Shown here: piece after piece, positions 55,677-64,000 of the stretch
How positions within the stretch are numbered: position 1 is the first letter of the stretch
How the letters are laid out: every line of letters starts with the position of its first letter
Source: Mesostigma viride
Taxonomy: Eukaryota; Streptophyta; Mesostigmatophyceae; Mesostigmatales; Mesostigmataceae
Length of the DNA stretch: 64,000 nucleotides
Assembly: GCA_009746045.1 (NCBI GenBank)
Contig: RPFO01000027.1
Span: 3,167,609 to 3,231,608, forward strand
Direction: 5' to 3'
Program-made: the position numbers and the translations under genes
Notes under the pieces: model-generated
What the model was told of the DNA's origin: nothing
Seen by the model: only the letters and a program-made list of their open reading frames with translations
Database searches by the model: none

Positions 55677-57856
55677 CCGTCTATCTCCTTCAGCTTGAGC
55701 ACAAACAAGAGCCTTAGCAACTGATGCTCCCTGGGCAACTCATCCACAGGCTCAGCACAGTTAGACACTATCCAGTCATGCCCACTGGAGACAAACCCTA
55801 GAATCCATGCCTTAGCCATCTTGGGGCTTTGCATCAACTCTACCAACTGGTGCCAGGAAATAGGACTGTGACCAGCAATCTGGTACTTGTGCACCCCCAA
55901 GTCCCGTGGATCTAGGGTGGTTGGGATGATCAACAAGTCCTCAGCAATGGGCTCCTTGCCTTCAGGCCCCACACTCTGCTGCCCCTTCACAGCCTTGACT
56001 GCCACAGCTAGACCCTTGGAGTAGTGATATCTCTGGAGGGGCAAACTGCCGTGACCTTCTAGTGCAAGCTCATCTGCTGACAGAGTCACTCCTGGCATGC
56101 ACAAGAAATTCTGGCCCAAAATGGCAGGCCCCTGGTACCCTTCCACCACACAGAACGCAGTGGGGACACCCAGGATAGGCACAGTCACTTCCCCTAGGAT
56201 CTTCATTGTTACAGTGCCCGTAAAGTCACTCACTGCCCTGCAGCCAGCCTTATTCACCTTCAGGCCCTGAGCATCCTCCACCCTGATGATAGACACCTCT
56301 GAGTTAGTATCCACTTCTAGGGTAGCAGCCCAGCAAGAACCCCATTCAGTCAACTTAGATACCTTGGGATCCTTGTGCTTGTTGAACATGAGCGACCGGA
56401 CAATGTCTGCCATGAGTGGCCTCTTGGACCCTGGTGCAGGCCCAGCCCCCGTTGGCTCCACCACAGGTGATGCAGTTGCCTCCTGCACCTCATCATCATC
56501 AGAGGGATAGCCACCTCCCACGTCAGTGACAGGCACATCAACTACCTGGTCCTCAACCTGGCCCTCCAGCCAACACTGGGGTCCAGGCCCGTCTGCAGGC
56601 CAGATTGCATGTGGCTTGCGTTCCTTGACGTTGGCCCAGCTCAACCTGTAAACATGCCTGGGATTACTCTCCAAGGCCACAAGGCAGGAACGATTGGCAT
56701 CTTCCACACAGGTCACCACCCCGTTCTGCCACTTGCCCCTCTTGCCCTGCATTGATGGCTCCTTCCACATTCTGACCTTCAGCCCCACCTGAGGCCTCAG
56801 CACATTCCAGCCCCTATCCTTGCGTCTCAACTGAGCAAACACCCTGTCTGCTTTCCTCAAGCATGCCTGGACCACTTCCTGGGCTAGCATTCCAAACTGC
56901 AGTGCTACAGGATTGACAGCCACCCCGTCATAATAGTAGTTTATTCTGAGGTTCAACTGTTCTTCCACCTGCCTGGTCCACACTGCCCTCTCCAAAGCAG
57001 ATGCTACCAGTGGCACCTTAGGTTCTGCCAGCACTACGGTCTTGACCTCCCTGATGGATCTCTCCACAGCACCTTGCTGTCCATGGCTCTCCCTGGGCGT
57101 GACCAGCAGCTTGCATGGCAGTTGCTCCTGCTGTGACAGTAGGCACTCAAACTGAATATCAGCCTGTACTGTCTTGTACACCCCAAAGCCTGGTAAGAGA
57201 GTCTGCAAGCCCAGCAGCAGGGTATTCCCCTTCATATCTGGCAGAATCTGGAGCAGCCTGTACCTGCTAAATCTGTCCACTGCCACCAAAATGTATAAGC
57301 CCCTGATATGCTGGACGTCTACCTGGATGTCCCCCTTCTCCCTGGCAGGCTCCCTAGCATGGGACCTTGGCTTCTTGGCAGCATTCTCCTTACAAGTACA
57401 TTGCTCAGCTGCAGCCCTGCATGCTTCCCTCAGTGGCTCATCTCCAATCTTCCAACCAAACATCTCAGCCATGGCTGTGTGACCAAAGATATTGTGCAGC
57501 CTGCGTCCAGCATCCGTGTAGCTCAGTTGCCTAGCCAGATTACGCACCTGGGAAGACGCCTGGACGGGCCCTGCGTGTGAGGACGCAACATCCACCTTCT
57601 GCATCTTGGATCCAGAGGACCCAGCAGACCCTCCCAGCAGAGCATCTAGGCTCCCAGAGCCAACCCTGTCTGGGGACCCTCCACCTGTTGACAGTTGAGG
57701 GGATTGTTGTGCTGCAGCATGCATGCAATCTTGTGGAATGAGAACATCAGTACACCCCTGGTGCTGATCAGAGGTGGCACCCTGCCCAGATTTATTTACA
57801 TGTGAAGCTGTGTCCCCACAGGGTGTCTCACTATGTACACGGGACTGCTTCACTAG
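55658..57856 (-). CDS. Copia integrase with downstream protease-like segment
   Basis: Open directly after the gag TGA codon in the same frame. The integrase zinc region is HNIFGH ... CTC (about residues 118-152). The DDE core is spread over VDVQHI, VQADIQFEC and GAVERSIREVK (about 175-265). After a linker, LEVDTNSEVSII (about 513) and GPAILGQNFL (about 577) resemble the two ends of a retroviral-type aspartic protease, but with DTN in place of DTG/DSG. No protease is seen in the usual place before integrase. Copia elements normally run gag-protease-integrase-RT, so this order is unusual. It ends in another frame relative to RT. Confidence 0.75.
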   Translation of the reverse strand, partial: LVKQSRVHSETPCGDTASHVNKSGQGATSDQHQGCTDVLIPQDCMHAAAQQSPQLSTGGGSPDRVGSGSLDALLGGSAGSSGSKMQKVDVASSHAGPVQASSQVRNLARQLSYTDAGRRLHNIFGHTAMAEMFGWKIGDEPLREACRAAAEQCTCKENAAKKPRSHAREPAREKGDIQVDVQHIRGLYILVAVDRFSRYRLLQILPDMKGNTLLLGLQTLLPGFGVYKTVQADIQFECLLSQQEQLPCKLLVTPRESHGQQGAVERSIREVKTVVLAEPKVPLVASALERAVWTRQVEEQLNLRINYYYDGVAVNPVALQFGMLAQEVVQACLRKADRVFAQLRRKDRGWNVLRPQVGLKVRMWKEPSMQGKRGKWQNGVVTCVEDANRSCLVALESNPRHVYRLSWANVKERKPHAIWPADGPGPQCWLEGQVEDQVVDVPVTDVGGGYPSDDDEVQEATASPVVEPTGAGPAPGSKRPLMADIVRSLMFNKHKDPKVSKLTEWGSCWAATLEVDTNSEVSIIRVEDAQGLKVNKAGCRAVSDFTGTVTMKILGEVTVPILGVPTAFCVVEGYQGPAILGQNFLCMPGVTLSADELALEGHGSLPLQRYHYSKGLAVAVKAVKGQQSVGPEGKEPIAEDLLIIPTTLDPRDLGVHKYQIAGHSPISWHQLVELMQSPKMAKAWILGFVSSGHDWIVSNCAEPVDELPREHQLLRLLFVLKLKEIDGCRCHM

Positions 57857-57865
57857 TCACTTCTG
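57845..57865 (-). promoter_or_regulatory. Candidate stop-codon readthrough site between gag and pol
   Basis: The zinc-knuckle frame reads ...GAT CAG AAG TGA CTA GTG AAG... and continues open into integrase. TGA followed by CTAG is the well-known leaky context (UGA-CUAG) of viral and cellular readthrough genes. Confidence 0.6.
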
Positions 57866-59178
57866 ATCAGACTGCCCCTTCTTCTTGTTTGGGCAATCCC
57901 TCTTCCAGTGACCTTCCTTGCCACAAGCAAAACACTTGCTCTTGCCAGACCCTCCCCCTGGGGCCTTGCTGTCCTGCTTGTTCTGGTTGCCTGAGGCTGA
58001 TTGTTATTCTGCCCCTGGCCACCACCCTTACCCTGCTGATGGCTGTTACGGTTGCCAGACTGGTTCCCCTGATTCTGGTTCCCCTGCTGACCTCCTCCAC
58101 CACCCTGGTTCTGCTCCTTCTGGGCCTGCTTCCTTCTCCTGCTACCATACCGTGTCCCAGATGGGGTACGGTTCTTGCCCTGGCTAGCCTGAGACGCTGA
58201 CCCTCCCTGAGAACTGATACCCTTGCAGGTAGGGACCCGGGTCCTGAAGTTTAGTATCACACGCTTCAGAGCCCCCCAGGTGCCATCAGTGAGATCACAG
58301 AGCTGTCTAGCAGTAGCCCTACCTTCCTCTGACAAGCCCATCTTATCAAAGAAGTGGTCTGCTGCTGCCCTGACTGTCACACTGAAGCCCTGCTTCTTGC
58401 CTGCCTCCACGATCAACTCAAACCTGGCCAGCTCAGCAGCCACCTCACCCTTGATCTCAAACTCATCAAATTCTCTCTTCTTTTCCATGGTGAGATTGTG
58501 AACCCTGTCAGAAAACTCCTCCTTGATGTCATCTAGGAACTGTAGCCAAGTGTGCCCCTCTTTCAGAGCATGCCTAGCCATGTCATTGACCCTTTCAGAC
58601 GACCCCTTGTTTGCGGTGGAAGAGTGAAACACCCTGACAATATCCACACCTGCTGCGACAGAGCCCACGACTAGCTTCATGTCATCAAGCCATTTATCCA
58701 GGTTGTCTTGCTTCAGGGAGGGTTGAGCGCTTTCTGCCCATTCATGACTGTCACAGCATCAGAAAATGGACGGGTGCCAGGCAACACACTCCCCACACGC
58801 ACTGGTGGTGCCTGGGGAGGGTCAATCCTAGCCTCCAAACGCTCGGGCAACACCAGACACCCTATCGTGAACAGCAGCTTGCTTTGCAGCACGCACACCT
58901 GGGGTGACGATGGCGTCCTCCTCACCAGGCGTTGTGAGCACCACTGCATCCGTAGGTCGCCTGGCACGCTTGACTTTCTCCGCCTCAGCTTGCCCATCAC
59001 GCCACCGCTTGTGTGTTCTCCCGGCTCTGGGGTCCATCTCTGGGATAGGTTGCCCAGCTGGCGCCTCCACGCCCCTCTCCTCCATCGCCTCCCCTTCCTC
59101 TCTGGCGATGTCCTCCTCTGCCGTTCGCTCCCGTTGCTCCTCGAATGTCGCCGCACCCCGGCTTGCCCTCCTAGGCAT
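57857..59178 (-). pseudogene. Copia gag with CCHC zinc knuckle, frameshifted
   Basis: ATG at 59178 (MPRRASRGAATFEEQRER) opens a charged N-terminal part. A gag-like domain with NLDKWLDDMKLVVGSV begins at about 58710. A Gln/Gly/Asn-rich stretch leads to the knuckle CFACGKEGHWKRDC (about 57880-57925) and the TGA at 57859-57857. The frame is broken around 58830-58740 and again near 58010, where a single-base change would rejoin it. Gag assembles the particle and packages RNA. Confidence 0.7.
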
Positions 59179-59246
59179 TATATACAATGGCTGCGACCAA
59201 CTTTGCAACAAGAAAACAGCAAACTCTCCACCTATCCTCCACCCCC

Positions 59247-60212
59247 TCAAGCCTCGTTTTCAGACGAAGCTTCTCCTGCAACCGGTGCAGGTGCTGGCTC
59301 GTGGAACGGTCCCTCCACCGGATTCAATGGCTGCCCCTGGTCGTCGTGAGTAGGCACAGGCCTAATAACCACCGGAAGCCTCAAACCATACGCGTAATCA
59401 CGTATCCAGCGAGAACGCCCCCACCTCAGCAAATGAGCCTCACCTAAACCAACGTTGTCGTCAATGTGGTAGCGATTAAGCTCGTCCCGCTGCGCCTGCT
59501 CACGGCCCTCCTGAGAGCCGTCGCCCTCGTGACGCCTCTGGGCCGGCTGTACTACCGCCCCTGCTGGCTGATCTACGAAGTCGTAGAAGGCGTCGTCGGC
59601 TGAGACCTCTCGACCGCCAACCACGTCGACAGTCAAACTTAGCTGGTTTAACTCTCGGCGAGAATGTGGAGTATCCCGACTAGTGTAGATGGAGAAGGGA
59701 TTAAGAGTAATGAAGACACGATCAGCAGCGCCTCTGGTCAACTCTAAGACAGAGTGCGCCAGATTCTGGCACTCTGCCACCAACGCCTGCGTACTGCCAC
59801 GAACGATGGCCTCCCGCCTGTCCCGGGCGACCTGCACCACGTTTGGCACGCCGGTGTAGTCGTCCCCAAGGCGGAGATTGGCGACAAGGTCGTTTATCTC
59901 TCGGGCACCCCCGAGGCTTATGGCAATTATCTGCAAAAGCAGAGTGACCACCTGCTCAAACGCGAATGCGTTTGTGTGGCCAGCCCGCCAAGACGCTGGC
60001 AGCCTTCTGATGATTTCCGCGAGGTCCTCGCGAAATCTCAGCAGCTGCTCGGCTGCTCCTCGGACGTACTCGCCCGGTGCCGACACCGCACGAATATTTC
60101 GGCGCACTTCCTCCGAGTCCTCGTGCCCTCCTGCGGGTACTGGACTGGACGCCGCTACCGTTGCTGCACGCGCAAAGGTGTTTGTCCTAGCTTCAGAGTC
60201 CGAATTCGACAT
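59247..60212 (-). CDS. Extra 5' ORF of Copia element, 321 aa, unknown
   Basis: ATG at 60212, only 24 nt inside the 5' LTR border, reads MSNSDSEARTNTFARAAT. It is intact for 321 codons and separate from gag, which starts 69 nt further on. The N-terminal third is helical and charged (VRGAAEQLLRFREDLAEII), followed by a hydrophobic helix (VVTLLLQIIAISLGGAREI). The C-terminal part is acidic and Pro-rich. No family is recognised. It could be a detached capsid-like or accessory protein. The frame also continues upstream into the LTR to 60329. Confidence 0.55.
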   Translation of the reverse strand: MSNSDSEARTNTFARAATVAASSPVPAGGHEDSEEVRRNIRAVSAPGEYVRGAAEQLLRFREDLAEIIRRLPASWRAGHTNAFAFEQVVTLLLQIIAISLGGAREINDLVANLRLGDDYTGVPNVVQVARDRREAIVRGSTQALVAECQNLAHSVLELTRGAADRVFITLNPFSIYTSRDTPHSRRELNQLSLTVDVVGGREVSADDAFYDFVDQPAGAVVQPAQRRHEGDGSQEGREQAQRDELNRYHIDDNVGLGEAHLLRWGRSRWIRDYAYGLRLPVVIRPVPTHDDQGQPLNPVEGPFHEPAPAPVAGEASSENEA

Positions 60213-60236
60213 ATCCGTCGACCAGACTGTAATACG

Positions 60237-60880
60237 ATTTAGATGAACGCGGATCAGTGAGTTTCTGGTCTTCCCAAGATGTGATGAATGGAGCCATGGT
60301 TTCAACCAGCGGCTTTTAACCTTTACCACAGTTGCCTCACTACCCTGTGGTCACTAGCCTGAGGCGGCAGCACCCACGGACGGTGTTGGGAAAAGACGCT
60401 TGGCCACTGCTGTGTCCGAGCCTTTCTAGGTCTCACCATTGCTGCCAGGCCTTGCACGCCTTGGCAGGTCCGCCACTGTCAATTTCCTTGGTTGCATCAA
60501 TCCAGGACGTCTGTCCTTCCATGAATGACAGTAACGCTCTGGATTTATCCGTCATGACAAGTACCCGTCCATCCCAGGCCTGCAGGACTGCCAGTCCTGA
60601 AGTCCTGTGACATTCTTGGTACCATCAACCAATATTGACCACAGTACCTCCTAGTGACAGTCGGTCCTGTGACACGTAACTTGTGATGGTTCACCCAACA
60701 CTGCCACGTGCCCTGTCCCTCACGTGTCCTTAGTCCTGGTACTGCTGTAGCGTCCGGCGGCATTACTTCGGGACTTGATAACTCTCAAGTTCCTTGTCCA
60801 AATGAGGCGTTTAGCACGGCGTTGGAAAGGCCACTTCAAGTATGATATGCTTAGCATATTGCATCACCAATATGCTAACT
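60237..60880 (-). repeat. 5' LTR of Copia element
   Basis: 644 bp, apparently identical to 52715-53358, implying a very recent insertion. No standard tRNA primer site (TGG...) directly follows it on the minus strand. Confidence 0.9.
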
Positions 60881-60885
60881 CTTTT

Positions 60886-62009
60886 CTTATGGGCACCAGC
60901 CTGAAACGGTGGCCCCTTCTAGACCCCTACCCAAGACTTTTCCTCTTCCTTCCTTCTATCCCGCTTATATAGCAGTGGAAGATAGTGGCCCTATGGGAAA
61001 AACTGACTCTTCTAATCCCCCTAAGCCTCCTGCTCTTCCCCTCTTTGCTAACCTTCCCAAGCTGGATGTCAAGTCTACCCCTCAACAGTTTTTCACCTTT
61101 ATTATGTTGCTTACCCAGAACACAGAGTCGTGGCAGAATCATAATAGATGGCGTCTCTCTGATGCTGTGTTAGTTCCTCATTATCTTACAACCTGCATTA
61201 CTCCTGAGCTTGCTAACCTCATTCAGTGTGAGTCTTTGGCCTCTCATGCCTACCCTAACTCTGTAGCAGAATTGTTTAAGCGTTTAGAGAACCATTTAGT
61301 CCCTCCTGATTCAGACTGGCAAGATAGATTAGCCTTTGGTACCTTGCAGCAGGGTACTAAATCATTTAAGGAGTATATGAAAGAGTTTGATGCTCAGATG
61401 GTACGAATTAGGGATCTGTCGGGTGCAGAAGTACGTGCTCGCTTTCTCCAAGGCCTCAGTAGACCTTTATTACGTGAAGTCAAGCGCCAGTTCTCTGCCT
61501 ACCGTTTTACTGATCTGCCCCTCAAGCATGTGCGCCAGCATCTCTTGCGTGTAGCAGATTTCTTCACCACCCCTTCTCTTCCTACCCGTTCCCGTATTAA
61601 TAATATTATCCTTACCCCTGAGGAGGAGAACTCCTATGTAGAAGAATTAGATATCTGTGTTACTGACCTCTCAGCCCTTGATGTCTCTCATATCACATGC
61701 TATCATTGTAAGGAAGTAGGCCATCTTAAACGTGAGTGCCCCAAGTTCCTTTCGGGTGCTCCCCCTCATCCCGACGCTCGCCCTCCTCGTACCCCTCAGC
61801 GTGCTCCTATTCGTCCTACTTCAGGACGCATTCCCTCAGCTACCCCTAGTAGGCTGAATGCTGTGCAGGCAGGACCCCCAGGGTTCCCCTATGATAATCA
61901 GGCTCCCGCACCCTCTTCGCTCCCTCGTGACCCTCCAGCAGTGGCTTTTTCGCCAGGGTCTTCTTCGGGGTTAGTTCCCATGGATTTGGGGGGGGAGGGG
62001 GAACAGTAG
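60886..62009 (+). pseudogene. Gypsy gag C-terminal part, copy C
   Basis: Resumes at CTTATGGGCACC after the target duplication and runs in one frame through the capsid core and the CYHCKEVGHLKREC knuckle to TAG at 62007. It ends beside an 8-G run that may serve a frameshift into pol. Confidence 0.8.
61986..62009 (+). promoter_or_regulatory. Candidate -1 frameshift site between gypsy gag and pol
   Basis: In the gag frame the sequence reads TTG GGG GGG GAG GGG GAA CAG TAG. The pol frame lies one base back and is open across the gag stop. The G run (61988-61995) permits X-XXX-XXX slippage. The same sequence is kept in the first element near 34730-34751. Confidence 0.45.
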
Positions 62010-63436
62010 GCCTGTCAGCCGGGGGTAACCTGGACAGGTCCTTAGATAGTACCCCAGATAAGAATTTTTGCCTGCCTGTTTTTATAACCTCTGTAGGAGC
62101 TGAATCTTCCCTACCACTACGTGTGCGTCCTCTTATGTTCTTGAATGGTGGTTTAATTAACCGTCCCTCACACTGTTGTAGACCTTTTCCTGCATGCTGA
62201 TGAACTCTTGAATGTCTCTGTGTTGGTAGATAGCGGTGCGGCTAGCTCCTTTGTGAGCGAGGCCCTAGTTAGGCGTTTAGGACTAGTCCCTACCCCTCAC
62301 ACCAAACCCGTCACTGTTCATTATGCTGATGGTCGCACCAGTCATTCCCCGGGTACGGTGTCCCTTCCCATGGTTATACAAGGACGTACTGTCAACCTGA
62401 CGGCCACTATAGGCCCTATCACTACCGCTGATGTATTACTAGGATTAGATTGGCACCAGGATAATAAGATTACTATTAATTATGATACCATGGTCATATG
62501 GTTTCCAGATAGCTCTTACTGGGTACCGGAACGTCATTATAGATTGGAAAATTTATCCTTGGTAGATATTACTCCTCCTACACCTGTTGATCCTCCTGTG
62601 AGACCTATACCTGAAGTATTAATGTCCAATGATGAGTTGCGTTCTGAACTAAAGGAATATGGATATTTATTATGTATGTTCCTTCAGTTAGAAGTACAGG
62701 AGATACCTATCCCTAATAATAGTGTGGATATAGATATAAACACAGTGGATACAATAGGAGTGGGATTTACTGAAAATGAAATAGTAAGATACATGGCTGT
62801 GATAGATTCCTCAAAAGTTTTTGAAGAAAAGACTCCTTCTTATCCTCCTCCTCGTTCTGTTTTACACCGTGTAGTTATCAAAGACGGTGCAGTTCCTACG
62901 CACTCTCCGATGTATAGAATGGGCCCTACCGAGTTAAAGGAACTAAAACAGATTTTAGTGTCATTATTAGAAGCAGGATTAATAGAGCCTAGTAACTCTC
63001 CCTACTCAGCTGGTGTCCTGTTAGTTCCTAAGCCAAATGGCAAGTTTCGCCTAGTTACTGATTATAGGAAGTTGAATGATATTACTGTGAAGTCTAAATA
63101 CCCTCTCCCTCGTATTGATGATATATTTAATAAGGTTAAAGGTTCCACTTGTTTCACAGTACTGGATTGTGCGGATGGTTTTTGGCAGTTGCGGATAGCT
63201 CCTGAGGATTGCCATAAAACCGCCTTTGCTACCCCTTTTGGTCATTACCAGTTTAGAGTAGCGGCTATGGGACTCTGTAACTCGCCTGCCTCTTTTCAAA
63301 TGTTAATGAATGAAGTGCTTAGACCTGTTATGGGAAATTCTCACCTTCCTCAGGTGTCCTCTGATCTAAAGGATCCTTCCTTCTCCTCTGTTTCTTTATC
63401 TGAGCATGACCGTTCTTGTGCTCAAGCGTACTTAGA
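61990..63436 (+). pseudogene. Gypsy pol, copy C, truncated in RT
   Basis: Protease DSGAAS (62230), LLGLDW, then RT through LDCADGFWQLRI up to QAYLD, where the sequence stops at 63436 just inside the YLDD motif. A 4-nt TTAA duplication near 62155 shifts the frame before protease. From 62208 on the frame is intact and lacks the two indels of the first element. Confidence 0.85.
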
Positions 63437-64000
63437 TTAATTAATTAATTAATAGACACGTGACTGCGTCACGTGAGCATAAGTCCTCAGTGGGAGGGGA
63501 ACATGGGATGGAATGGATGGTATAAGCTATCTAGGTCCTAGTTACAGGGGTGTGGGCACCGCGGCCCGAATCGCTATGAATGCCATACTTGGTCACACGC
63601 GGAGCCCCCACAGGCTTGGGGGTGGTCTCCTTCATCACTACTTGCCATCTATCCTTGCGCACCATCTGCCTCCATATTACAGACAAACCAGGAGGCTGCC
63701 CGGGGGTGAGCCCGTCACGTCTAGTGTAGCACATGTCCATGCCGAGTCTATCACGAAAAGTCCACGGGTGGCGGCCCTGCCGCGCGCGGCCGGGGGCACG
63801 CCAGGTGAGGACATATCGCCCAGGCTGGGCGGGCGTGGTGCCAGCTAGTCTATCTGATGTATCTACCTGATCTGTGCGGGCCAGGTGCCCGGCTAGGCCC
63901 AGGCGCCTGTGCCTAATAATGTGGGAAACATAGGGCAAATCAGCGTACAAATCCTCATTACTAATGTGCAAACCAAAGGGGATGTTAAGGGCCTTGCGCA
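63437..64000 (-). mobile_element. LINE, second copy, minus strand, runs off the window
   Basis: Starts at the (TTAA)n tail (63437-63454) directly after the gypsy TTAGAT and matches 15657 onward. It has the uninterrupted TA site of the DNA element at about 63846. Only the 3' 560 bases are inside the window. Confidence 0.85.
63531..63971 (-). CDS. LINE ORF2 C-terminus (partial)
   Basis: The open frame on the minus strand gives DLPYVSHIIRHRRLGLAGHL, the RRxxxxGHxxR signature near the end of many LINE ORF2 proteins. It is followed by WTFRDRLGMDMCYTRRD and a stop near 63531. It continues beyond the window edge. Unlike the first copy it is not interrupted. Confidence 0.65.
   Translation of the reverse strand: MHISNEDLYADLPYVSHIIRHRRLGLAGHLARTDQVDTSDRLAGTTPAQPGRYVLTWRAPGRARQGRHPWTFRDRLGMDMCYTRRDGLTPGQPPGLSVIWRQMVRKDRWQVVMKETTPKPVGAPRVTKYGIHSDSGRGAHTPVTRT

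Larger units (their letters stand above)
52715..60880 (-). mobile_element. Copia-type LTR retrotransposon, complete, 8166 bp, antisense in gypsy gag
   Basis: Two 644-bp LTRs, identical as far as I can compare by eye, are flanked by CTTTT (52710-52714, 60881-60885). The uninterrupted gypsy gag at 33628 shows the empty site. Minus-strand order: a 321-aa ORF, gag with zinc knuckle, TGA, integrase, a protease-like segment, RT, RNase H. The domain types and RT motifs place it in Ty1/copia. Confidence 0.95.
44064..63436. repeat. Segmental duplication C of 24971-36174
   Basis: About 11.2 kb of source sequence, enlarged here to 19.4 kb by the Copia insertion. The left border is at CAAACATGCTCAC, the last bases shared with copy B (24971). 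It includes the hAT element, the flank and the gypsy element up to the YLDD region. Differences are rare. Confidence 0.95.
50508..63436 (+). mobile_element. Ty3/gypsy element, copy C, interrupted and 3'-truncated
   Basis: Same left flank (ACAGG) and LTR as the element at 31427, so it belongs to segment C. It is split by the Copia element at 52715-60880 and ends at 63436 where a LINE joins within the RT active-site region. Confidence 0.95.

Noticed and set aside
62150-62165. TTAATTAA in gypsy copy C where the first element has TTAA, as a possible piggyBac footprint
   Set aside because: A 4-base duplication can arise by slippage, and no piggyBac-type ends occur in the window.

Overview
This is a nuclear window from an intron-rich, transposon-rich eukaryote. 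The evidence is one multi-exon gene with GT-AG introns of 0.7-1.3 kb, several classes of LTR, LINE and DNA transposons, and no bacterial-type operons. The very GC-rich, low-complexity exons, the chromodomain Ty3/gypsy element and the LINE with a DLTPAQQQ-type motif fit an alga or early streptophyte better than a fungus or animal, but the sequence alone does not settle the lineage. All calls come from reading the sequence; no database was searched.

Layout. 1-4380 is non-coding, with minisatellites. 4381-12886 carries the only convincing host gene, a three-RRM RNA-binding protein of the TIA-1/RBP45/Nam8 type. It can be reconstructed as five exons whose phases agree, and every intron except the third minisatellite-rich part is filled with tandem repeats. 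12887-15656 is non-coding. 15657 to about 18340 is an internally deleted LINE on the minus strand, itself interrupted by a 756-bp TA-flanked inverted-repeat (Tc1/mariner-like) element. The empty site for that element is visible in the second LINE copy at 63.8 kb.

18499-27557 is a 4.5-kb tandem duplication (A, B). Each copy holds a broken RING/zinc-finger gene and a hAT element. The B hAT element is complete (2607 bp, 8-bp target duplication) and encodes only a BED-finger protein. 31427-42194 is a complete Ty3/gypsy chromovirus-like element (10.77 kb, two 573-bp LTRs differing at 2 sites, 5-bp target duplication). About 11.2 kb running from within B into this element's pol is duplicated again at 44064-63436 (C). 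The C copy was later hit by an antisense 8.17-kb Copia element in gag (52715-60880, 644-bp LTRs) and by a second LINE at 63437.

The most unusual content is in the retroelements. The gypsy element is polycistronic: before gag it has an Arg/Gly-rich ORF that starts inside the LTR and an ORF with an RNase H1 N-terminal / caulimovirus viroplasmin-type hybrid-binding domain. After the chromodomain it has a 2.4-kb GC-rich accessory region. The Copia element has gag and pol in one frame separated only by TGA followed by CTAG, a protease-like segment placed between integrase and RT, a 321-aa extra 5' ORF, and LTR ends that are not TG...CA. These are the best candidates for undescribed biology here.
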